A stretch of DNA of 6,130 nt, from positions 1 to 6,130 of the forward strand of contig JBLHJR010000107.1 of assembly GCA_047619205.1 (NCBI GenBank). The letters run 5' to 3'. Within the stretch, counting starts at the first letter, position 1. Each line of letters opens with the position of its first letter. The notes below the pieces were generated by a model. That model saw nothing but the letters and a program-made list of their open reading frames with translations, was not told where the DNA came from and searched no databases. Below, one piece after another: positions 1 to 4,532 of the stretch. This DNA comes from Endobugula sp047619205 (lineage in GTDB: Bacteria; Pseudomonadota; Gammaproteobacteria; Pseudomonadales; Cellvibrionaceae). The translations under genes were made by a program, and so were the position numbers.

Positions 1-1
1 C

Positions 2-52
2 ATAAAACATTACTTCGGCCCTCAAAACCTACAGGGCAGACTGCAGTTTTAA
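2..52 (+). CDS. possible 3' end of an upstream gene (outer-membrane barrel-like C-terminus)
   Basis: Frame 2 is open from the window edge to a TAA at 50-52 and encodes 16 residues, IKHYFGPQNLQGRLQF. A C-terminus with alternating hydrophobic residues and a terminal Phe is the usual signature of outer-membrane beta-barrels such as TonB-dependent receptors. Such receptors, including copper receptors, sometimes precede PCu(A)C genes. Only 16 residues are visible. Frame 1 is also open, to a TAG at 76-78, but its translation resembles nothing I know. The family assignment is inference from the last strand and the neighbours, so confidence is low. Confidence 0.3.
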   Translation: MKHYFGPQNLQGRLQF

Positions 53-112
53 AGCATACGTTATTCAGGTATTATTAGCGGCTTCATTATCACGTCAAGA
101 AAAACTGTCACT

Positions 113-583
113 ATGCGATACCCCCTACTATTGGCATTCCTTTTTTTAAACAGCGTAAGCTTTGCATCAAAGACTCTGGCTGAAGAAATTATTATTGGTA
201 TTGAGGAAGCTAGAATCGACGCCACTCAGCCTGGCTCAAATAGCTCTTCTGCTTATATGCAAATCATTAATTTTAGTGAAACTAAGACTATCGAACTCAC
301 TAGCGTTAACACCGACATCAGCAATAATGTAGCGATTCATCAAACGCCCAAAGAGGGACTACAGATTGAAGCGGGGGCAGCTGCTCACTTAGAGCCGGGT
401 GGTTATCATATTACATTAACACAATTAAAAGAGCCCATTACTGTAGGCAGCACTATTGCTTTGACTCTCCACTTTGCCCACGGAGAAAGTTATATTGTTG
501 ACGCTATCGTCGTTATACCTGGCACGCATCTTCATCAAGACAACGCTGGCCAGCAAGTTAGCCATGACAACCATTCCCTCTAA
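113..583 (+). CDS. PCu(A)C-family periplasmic copper chaperone, divergent paralogue with His-rich tail
   Basis: This 156-residue protein has an N-terminal signal peptide (hydrophobic residues 4-18, likely cleavage after Ala18 or Ala23), so it is probably periplasmic. The body matches the PCu(A)C (DUF461) fold: SSSAYMQIIN near 44-53, a VAIHQT strand with His76, and the family-defining EPGGYH with His99. Family members bind Cu(I) through an H-x10-M-x~21-H-x-M ligand set and deliver copper to the CuA site of cytochrome oxidase, with SCO proteins. Here only the two His survive. The loop between them is 11 residues shorter than in the next gene and lacks the M-x-M segment, and the final Met is Thr101. 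The C-terminus instead carries His139, His141, His151 and His154. Canonical copper transfer is therefore doubtful; it may bind another form of copper or another metal. The ribosome site is weak (AAGAAAA about 10 bases upstream). It is followed after 18 bases by a paralogue and is probably co-transcribed with it. Confidence 0.85.
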   Translation: MRYPLLLAFLFLNSVSFASKTLAEEIIIGIEEARIDATQPGSNSSSAYMQIINFSETKTIELTSVNTDISNNVAIHQTPKEGLQIEAGAAAHLEPGGYHITLTQLKEPITVGSTIALTLHFAHGESYIVDAIVVIPGTHLHQDNAGQQVSHDNHSL

Positions 584-601
584 TTTCTTTTGAGAAAAAT
601 A

Positions 602-1048
602 ATGAAACTGCACATAACCTTTCTATTAAGCGCCCTACTACTTATCTGCATAGCATTTAGCCAAACATTACACGCAGACTCACTGCAAATTTTACATGCT
701 CGTGTCAATCCCACCATCCCTAACATGACCGTTAGTAGTGCGTATTTTGATATTGTTAACCGTCACGAAGAAGCAATGCGTCTAGATAGTGTTAGCAGTA
801 ATATTTCTACGCACGTCGAGATACATGAACACACCATGCAAGGTGGGTTAATGACGATGAAGGGAGTTGCTAACGGTGTTAGCATCCTTGCAGGTGAGAC
901 GCTGAGCTTTCAGCCAGGGGGATATCACTTAATGATAATGAATCTACAATCAACGATCAAGGAAGGCGACCTAATCGAACTCACTTTCCATTTTAGCGAT
1001 CAAAGCAGGAAAACTGTTTTGGCTAAAGCGATTAGGCCTACTTATTAA
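602..1048 (+). CDS. PCu(A)C-family periplasmic copper chaperone, canonical ligands
   Basis: This is a 148-residue secreted protein. I chose ATG at 602 over the in-frame TTG at 590 because a GAGAA purine run (592-596) sits five bases before it; the TTG start would add only MRKI. A signal peptide spans roughly residues 1-25 (LHA before Asp26). The mature domain contains SSAYFDIVN, EIHEH with His75, an M-T-M motif ending at Met86, and PGGYHLM with His109 and Met111. This is the complete H-x10-M-x22-H-x-M Cu(I) ligand set, one residue off the textbook spacing. Family members carry copper in the periplasm to the CuA centre of cytochrome c oxidase, often with SCO. Length is typical. It lies 18 bases behind its divergent paralogue and converges on an SCO gene across a repeat element that may act as terminator. 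Confidence 0.92.
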   Translation: MKLHITFLLSALLLICIAFSQTLHADSLQILHARVNPTIPNMTVSSAYFDIVNRHEEAMRLDSVSSNISTHVEIHEHTMQGGLMTMKGVANGVSILAGETLSFQPGGYHLMIMNLQSTIKEGDLIELTFHFSDQSRKTVLAKAIRPTY

Positions 1049-1050
1049 CA

Positions 1051-1207
1051 TGTGAGACGTGAGACGTGAGACGTTAGACGCAAGAGGCTTTAAAAGAGTA
1101 AAAGCATTTAAACCAAACATCCAAGGTGAGATGCCGAAAACAAATATTTCTTACTATGACCCTTTTTCTTTAAAGCATCTCGCATCTCACATCTAACGTC
1201 TCGCATC
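1051..1207. repeat. heptamer-built inverted-repeat element between convergent genes
   Basis: The left arm has four tandem heptamers (TGAGACG three times, then TTAGACG, 1053-1080). The right arm (1176-1203) carries four related heptamers in inverse orientation (CATCTCG, CATCTCA, CATCTAA, CGTCTCG). The symmetry continues inward: GCTTTAAAAGAG follows the left arm and CTTTAAAGC precedes the right arm. The two arms could form a long imperfect hairpin. It fills the space between the convergent PCu(A)C and SCO genes, so it may work as a bidirectional terminator, but there is no classic GC stem with a T-run. A block GCCGAAAA (1133-1140) followed by ATTTCTTA (1146-1153) between the arms recurs at the second heptamer locus near 2591-2613, which suggests a dispersed repeat family. 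Nothing inside looks coding. Confidence 0.75.
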
Positions 1208-1864
1208 CATAAGCAACAAATTAAGTACCTGAATCATGTTGGCTTTTTGGTATGGGCCCTTAAACAAACCGACGTATTTCCCTTGCGGATTAATTAATGC
1301 CATCGCATCACTATGACTAATAAAGTAATGCCCTAGCTTATTTGCTTTCTCGTGACGAAATACCATACTCAACTGCTGACTTAAGCGCTGGATATCTTCC
1401 AGCTCGCCAGTCAAGCCATAAAAGCTGGGGTCCATATAGTTAAGATATTCTTTCAACAGCTCAGGGGTATCACGCGCGGGATCAAAGGTAACATGCAGCA
1501 CTTTCAAAGCAGGCGCATTAGCCTGCTTATCCCATTCGGTTTTAACGGCGTGAAGTAACGCTAAGTTTATCGGACAAATATCGGGACAGAACATATAACC
1601 AAAATTCACCAAGCGCCAACCCGACAAATGTTGAGTGAACGATTTTGCTTCACCCTGTAAATTGAGCATTGGCACATCGGATAAAATTCTTGGCTGCTCG
1701 AACTTATAAAAGCCTAAACCAACCAGCTGTTGACTCTGCTCTTGTAATGATTGCTCTTTAGTAAACAGGTACAACCTAGCAGCCAAGCTTGCCACGACTA
1801 TTAATACTAAAATAATACTCAATACAATAACGGTATTTTTTTTCGCTACTTTATTTTCAGTCAT
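1193..1864 (-). CDS. SCO1/SenC/PrrC family copper chaperone for cytochrome c oxidase assembly
   Basis: This 223-residue protein has a single N-terminal transmembrane anchor (about residues 11-29) and a periplasmic thioredoxin-like domain. The signature motifs are the CxxxC in FCPDICP (Cys93, Cys97) and the conserved downstream His184 in ISHSDAMALINPQGK; together these form the SCO copper site. VTFDPARDTPELLKEY (about 125-140) is also typical. SCO proteins metallate or reduce the CuA site of cytochrome oxidase subunit II, and in several bacteria work with PCu(A)C proteins, which are encoded convergently here. ATG at 1864 follows a TAGAGAG ribosome site and lies 15 bases after the miaE stop, so the two form an operon with miaE first. 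The final residues MDARR and the TAG stop are encoded inside the right arm of the heptamer repeat, so the C-terminus was probably altered by that element. Confidence 0.93.
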   Translation of the reverse strand: MTENKVAKKNTVIVLSIILVLIVVASLAARLYLFTKEQSLQEQSQQLVGLGFYKFEQPRILSDVPMLNLQGEAKSFTQHLSGWRLVNFGYMFCPDICPINLALLHAVKTEWDKQANAPALKVLHVTFDPARDTPELLKEYLNYMDPSFYGLTGELEDIQRLSQQLSMVFRHEKANKLGHYFISHSDAMALINPQGKYVGLFKGPYQKANMIQVLNLLLMDARR

Positions 1865-1879
1865 AAACTCTCTACTTAA

Positions 1880-2482
1880 TTACGCAACTGGTCCACTATG
1901 AAACCGAAACTCCTCGCTTGGCTGAGAAATAATTTCTTTCTCCAGCGCCAAAAATAATTCAACCCTATCATCAATATCAATGCCTGCCGCCTTTTTCGCC
2001 AACTTCAGGTAATCTTGATAATGTCTTGCTTCTGACTTTAATAAAGACAAATAAAATTTCTGTAATTGCTCATCTAAGTATGGCGCCAATTTGGCGAAGC
2101 GCTCACAAGAGCGCGCTTCAATAATAGCACCAACAATTAAGATGTCGACCAAGCGATGAGGTTCACTGGTTCTAATCGGCTTGCGTAATCGCCCTGCGTA
2201 AGTTGCCGCTTCAATATGTGGGTAATCAATGCCGCGTTTTTTCATAATTGCCATCACTTGCTCAAAGTGACGTAACTCTTCTCGCGCTAAACGTGACATT
2301 TTATTTAGCAACTCATGATTATCTACGTAACGATACATGAGGTTCATTGCCGTACTCGCGGCTTTCTTTTCACAATTGGCGTGATCAATTAGCAGCAAGT
2401 CAATATTGTCGAGGGCATTATCTATCCATGCCTGAGGAGTTTCACAGTGTAAAAATTCTTGTATGTGGGAAATATCTGTCAT
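1880..2482 (-). CDS. miaE: tRNA-(ms2io6A)-hydroxylase MiaE
   Basis: This 200-residue cytoplasmic protein is a four-helix ferritin-like di-iron enzyme. Likely iron ligands are Glu38, the E69-x-x-H72 pair (REELRHFEQ), Glu122 (IIEARSCERF), and the E151-x-x-H154 pair (SEARHYQDY), in the expected order and spacing. MiaE uses O2 to hydroxylate the isopentenyl side chain of ms2i6A at position 37 of certain tRNAs, giving ms2io6A. The length matches the ~200-residue MiaE found in pseudomonads and related gammaproteobacteria. The ATG at 2482 gives an intact N-terminus, although the ribosome site is weak. It is the first gene of a two-gene unit with SCO. A hairpin-forming repeat begins about 20 bases upstream and would lie in its 5' leader or promoter region. 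Confidence 0.94.
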   Translation of the reverse strand: MTDISHIQEFLHCETPQAWIDNALDNIDLLLIDHANCEKKAASTAMNLMYRYVDNHELLNKMSRLAREELRHFEQVMAIMKKRGIDYPHIEAATYAGRLRKPIRTSEPHRLVDILIVGAIIEARSCERFAKLAPYLDEQLQKFYLSLLKSEARHYQDYLKLAKKAAGIDIDDRVELFLALEKEIISQPSEEFRFHSGPVA

Positions 2483-2500
2483 GGTTTACTTATTTCAAGT

Positions 2501-2613
2501 GTTAGACGTAAGATGCTAGACGCTTTTATGCGCGCTGCGCGGACACTTTAAAAATGTCTGGCATCTAGCCCGAAGAGTTCAGTAGAGTTTGCCGAAAAAA
2601 CTGATTTTTCTTA
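2501..2613. repeat. second heptamer repeat/hairpin element upstream of miaE
   Basis: Three tandem heptamers TTAGACG, TAAGATG, CTAGACG occupy 2502-2522. AGATGCTAGACGCTTTT (2511-2527) is mirrored by AAAATGTCTGGCATCT (2551-2566), giving an imperfect stem with a nested GCGC-GCT-GCGC hairpin (2530-2540) in its loop. Downstream, GCCGAAAA (2591-2598) and ATTTTTCTTA (2604-2613) match the block found inside the element at 1051-1207, but here outside the stem. This looks like a rearranged member of the same dispersed family. It lies in the 186-base gap between miaE and the DUF1289 gene and could end DUF1289 transcription or shape the miaE leader. Confidence 0.6.
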
Positions 2614-2668
2614 GTAGTAAGCTGAATCAAACTATGTAATCTATAACAATATTACTCTGGCTCCAGCT

Positions 2669-3109
2669 TTAATGCGCAATATAACGCTCATAATGGGCAG
2701 AAGATAAAGTGAAAAGGTCTTGATCTAAAAATTGTTTTATTTCATCTAAGTAAAAGCGCTGCCAATCGGCTTTCAAGCGAAAACCATAGGGCTCTGTATC
2801 TTCAATCTGGGCTGCACCTGCACGAAGTAATTCATATACCCAGCGTGAGGGCGATAAGGATTTATCAAATATTACCTGCTGATATTCCAGCTGCTCGCGT
2901 AATTTTTTTTCATCAAAGATATCGATCTTATTCGTCACAATCGTCACTAAAAAACTATCCAAGCGAGCGACTACTAATTGGCGCTGTTCTTCTGTATAGC
3001 CATTCCAGTTAATCACTTCATGGGCAAAGCGCTTACAGCCACGACACACTACATCACCAATACTGGTAGAACAGACACCGATACACGGCGTTTTTACTTT
3101 ATCATTCAT
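2669..3109 (-). CDS. DUF1289 domain protein with extended C-terminus, function unknown
   Basis: The first ~45 residues match DUF1289: PCIGVC, then VCRGCKR, giving Cys9, Cys13, Cys22 and Cys25 in a C-x3-C-x8-C-x2-C pattern. This probably binds zinc or an iron-sulfur cluster. It is followed by the family's INWNGYTEEQR stretch, which leads into a helix. The protein is 146 residues, longer than minimal DUF1289 proteins (about 60-80). The remaining ~90 residues, with SPSRWVYELLRAG and GFRLKADWQRFYLDEI, match no domain I recognise. No signal peptide or membrane segment is seen. The start ATG has an AAGGAA ribosome site (3121-3126) eleven bases upstream. A MITE lies 30 bases upstream, between this gene and the LysR gene in the same direction. 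Sequence remaining outside the MITE indicates this start once overlapped the LysR stop. The biochemical role is unknown. Confidence 0.8.
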   Translation of the reverse strand: MNDKVKTPCIGVCSTSIGDVVCRGCKRFAHEVINWNGYTEEQRQLVVARLDSFLVTIVTNKIDIFDEKKLREQLEYQQVIFDKSLSPSRWVYELLRAGAAQIEDTEPYGFRLKADWQRFYLDEIKQFLDQDLFTLSSAHYERYIAH

Positions 3110-3135
3110 TACTTCTGTATTTCCTTAAGATCTTT

Positions 3136-3321
3136 TTTAGGGCATCTCTAAAAACGCACTTTTTCCGCGATTGCTGCGTCGCCTCATGGCGCCTACTGTT
3201 GGCGGCTCCGTGCTCCCTGTGTTAAAGGGAGTTGGGTCATGTATGCCTTATACACTGCGGTTCTGCGCGCGGTGCCTTCTTGCACTCACGAAAAAATGAC
3301 TGTTTTTAGAGGTGCCCTTTA
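3136..3321. mobile_element. MITE-like element (178 bp, 3140-3317) with TTTA target duplication
   Basis: The ends are near-perfect 16-bp inverted repeats: 3140-3155 reads GGGCATCTCTAAAAAC and the complement of 3302-3317 reads GGGCACCTCTAAAAAC (15 of 16 identical). Similarity continues loosely inward (T-run then CCGCG/TCGTG). Both sides are flanked by TTTA (3136-3139 and 3318-3321), a 4-bp target duplication. The interior is GC-richer than its surroundings, has small hairpins (CTCCCT/AGGGAG and GTGC/GCAC), and has no plausible ORF. It is therefore a non-autonomous element needing a transposase in trans; an IS5-like parent is possible but not shown. It has inserted in the extreme 3' end of the LysR gene and supplies its stop codon. 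Confidence 0.85.
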
Positions 3322-4274
3322 GCTACATCAGCTTTCGCCAGATCAACTTTCGCCAAGTCAATTAAGGTACGGCGAATCCATTGATGGGCGCTATTGTGAT
3401 GCAATAACGGGCTCCATACCATTTTAATTTCAATCGGTTTAATCTCAAAAGGTGGATCAAGGACAATTAAGTTTTTATAGGAGCCATAGGAATGCGCCGC
3501 TCGTGTGGGCAAAGTCACAATTAAATCGGTATCACTGACCAATAAGGGAACAATTTGATAATGACGAGTAAAGACTCGAATTTTACGCTCACAGTTCAAT
3601 GCTGTTAAGGCATCATCAACCCAGCCACGCTTATGGCTATTTTCTTGCGACATCCCCGTTGCCACGCCAATACCCGTTTTACTCACCCAAATATGCCCCG
3701 ATTGTAAGTATTTTTCTAGCGTATTATCGCTGATTAAAGGGTGTCCTTCGTTTACCAGGCAAGAAAAACTATCCTCCCAGACTAAGCGCTGATAAAAGGA
3801 TTGAGGAATATTATCAAATCGGTTAATCGCTAAATCTACCTTACCTTTTTCTAAATCTTGAAAGCTGGCGTCACTTAGGGTCAATACATCTAAGGTAATC
3901 TCAGGCGCGTGTAATTGCAGGTACTTGACTAAAGATGAAATCAACGTACCTTCGACATAATCACTCACCAAAATGCGGAACACCCGCTGACTGCTACTGG
4001 GGTCAAAATGGTCGGTTGGGGATAACGCCGCCTCAGCAAAGCTTAAGGATTGGCGCACCAAAGGTTCTAGCTCTAAGGCTCTCTCTGTTGGCTCCATCCC
4101 TCGTGTGGTACGCACTAGTAAGGGATCATCTAATAAGCCCCGTAAGCGCTTAAGGCTGTTACTCATAGCGGGCTGGCTAATATTCAACTGTTCCGCTGCA
4201 CGGGAGACATTGCGCTCGCGCATAAGGGCATCAAAGCAGACTAAAAGATTAAGATCAAAATTTTCAATATTCAT
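3306..4274 (-). CDS. LysR-type transcriptional regulator (NodD/NahR-like), 3' end altered by MITE
   Basis: This is a cytoplasmic DNA-binding regulator. I chose ATG at 4274 (322 residues, starting MNIENFDLNLL) over ATG at 4292, because LysR proteins of this group start just before the FDLNLL segment and the candidate -10 box leaves almost no leader for the earlier ATG. The N-terminal winged helix-turn-helix spans about 10-65 (VSRAAEQLNISQPAMSNSLK, then LLVRTTRGMEPT). It is followed by a linker helix and a periplasmic-binding-protein-like effector domain (about 90-300). The N-terminal pattern resembles NodD/NahR-type regulators; the ligand cannot be inferred. It is divergent from acnB, so control of acnB and/or itself is plausible. 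The C-terminus has pentapeptide repeats (DLAKV, DLAKA, DVAK) and ends in Gly-His-Leu and TAA encoded by the MITE. Without the MITE the frame would read KDLKEIQK and then stop. Confidence 0.9.
   Translation of the reverse strand: MNIENFDLNLLVCFDALMRERNVSRAAEQLNISQPAMSNSLKRLRGLLDDPLLVRTTRGMEPTERALELEPLVRQSLSFAEAALSPTDHFDPSSSQRVFRILVSDYVEGTLISSLVKYLQLHAPEITLDVLTLSDASFQDLEKGKVDLAINRFDNIPQSFYQRLVWEDSFSCLVNEGHPLISDNTLEKYLQSGHIWVSKTGIGVATGMSQENSHKRGWVDDALTALNCERKIRVFTRHYQIVPLLVSDTDLIVTLPTRAAHSYGSYKNLIVLDPPFEIKPIEIKMVWSPLLHHNSAHQWIRRTLIDLAKVDLAKADVAKGHL
3318..3359 (-). repeat. 15-bp tandem repeat at the 3' end of the LysR gene
   Basis: On the minus strand the codons GAC TTG GCG AAA GTT, GAT CTG GCG AAA GCT and GAT GTA GCT AAA form nearly three imperfect 15-base units encoding D-L/V-A-K-x. 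They form a charged, probably helical tail beyond the usual LysR C-terminus. The MITE inserted at the last AAA codon of this tract. Confidence 0.6.
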
Positions 4275-4311
4275 GACATCACTATAACCCATACAACTAG
4301 CTAAGCAACAG

Positions 4312-4340
4312 ACTATAATTAAAAATGATAATGGTTATTG
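4312..4340 (-). promoter_or_regulatory. candidate promoter of the LysR gene
   Basis: On the minus strand a good -10 box TATAGT (4317-4312) lies 17 bases from a weak -35 region CAATAA (4340-4335). Transcription would start near 4305, leaving about 30 bases of leader before ATG 4274. The Fur-like site covers the spacer and -35 of this promoter. The -35 is poor, so this may need activation. Confidence 0.35.
4326..4340. promoter_or_regulatory. Fur-box-like operator between the LysR gene and acnB
   Basis: TGATAATGGTTATTG matches the 7-1-7 Fur motif TGATAATGATTATCA at 12 of 15 positions. The left half-site is perfect and the right half-site is weaker. Fur represses iron-related promoters when iron is plentiful. 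The site lies across the candidate LysR promoter and just upstream of the candidate acnB -35, so direct repression of the regulator is the simplest reading. The AT-rich surroundings raise the chance of a coincidental match. Confidence 0.4.
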
Positions 4341-4350
4341 GCATTAATGA

Positions 4351-4379
4351 TTAGCACCCCCGGTGTATTTCTGTAAAAT
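4351..4379 (+). promoter_or_regulatory. candidate acnB promoter (distal)
   Basis: TTAGCA (4351-4356) as -35, a 17-base spacer, and TAAAAT (4374-4379) as -10 give a plausible sigma-70 promoter. The leader would be about 145 bases. A second candidate lies closer to the gene. Confidence 0.35.
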
Positions 4380-4410
4380 GTGATCATCGAGATAAAGTTA
4401 TAGGTGGATA

Positions 4411-4440
4411 TTGGCTATTTAAAACAAGCTCATCTATATT
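4411..4440 (+). promoter_or_regulatory. candidate acnB promoter (proximal)
   Basis: TTGGCT (4411-4416), an 18-base spacer and TATATT (4435-4440) resemble a sigma-70 promoter, with a predicted start near 4447 and an ~86-base leader. I cannot tell which of the two candidates is used, or whether both are. Confidence 0.35.
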
Positions 4441-4480
4441 GCCTTTAAGCCTAATTTGAGACTGCTTTAGCTCTACCAAT

Positions 4481-4518
4481 TTTTCACACTATTTTTTCAT
4501 ATCATTTTTCATACTATT
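4481..4518 (+). repeat. three imperfect 12-13-bp direct repeats in the acnB leader
   Basis: TTTTCACACTATT (4481-4493), TTTTCATATCATT (4494-4506) and TTTCATACTATT (4507-4518) lie back to back, ending two bases before the ribosome site. In the mRNA they would form an unstructured U-rich tract immediately before the start, where an RNA-binding protein or small RNA could act, or which could simply boost translation. Low complexity makes coincidence possible. Confidence 0.45.
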
Positions 4519-4532
4519 TAGAGGACATCATT

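Noticed and set aside
1..78. Frame 1 open from the window edge to TAG at 76-78 as the upstream gene end
   Set aside because: The translation resembles nothing and competes with frame 2, whose end looks like a beta-barrel terminus; neither is certain.
590..601. TTG at 590 as the start of the second chaperone
   Set aside because: The GAGAA ribosome-like site overlaps it, and ATG 602 is correctly spaced with a normal signal peptide.
425..613. 62-codon minus-strand frame across the junction of the two chaperone genes
   Set aside because: Antisense to two supported genes, with no family signal.
1053..1203. Spaced heptamers as a CRISPR-like array
   Set aside because: The units are only seven bases, contiguous, and lack unique spacers of regular length; they are inverted-repeat arms.
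2657..2666. CTGGCTCCAG palindrome after the DUF1289 gene as a terminator
   Set aside because: The loop would be two bases and no T-run follows on the minus strand.
3935..4287. Two plus-strand open frames opposite the LysR gene
   Set aside because: They overlap the helix-turn-helix and linker coding region of a clear LysR gene; the translations look like shadows.
4379..4395. TGTGATCATCGAGATA as a CRP site upstream of acnB
   Set aside because: Only the TGTGA half matches; the other half-site is poor.
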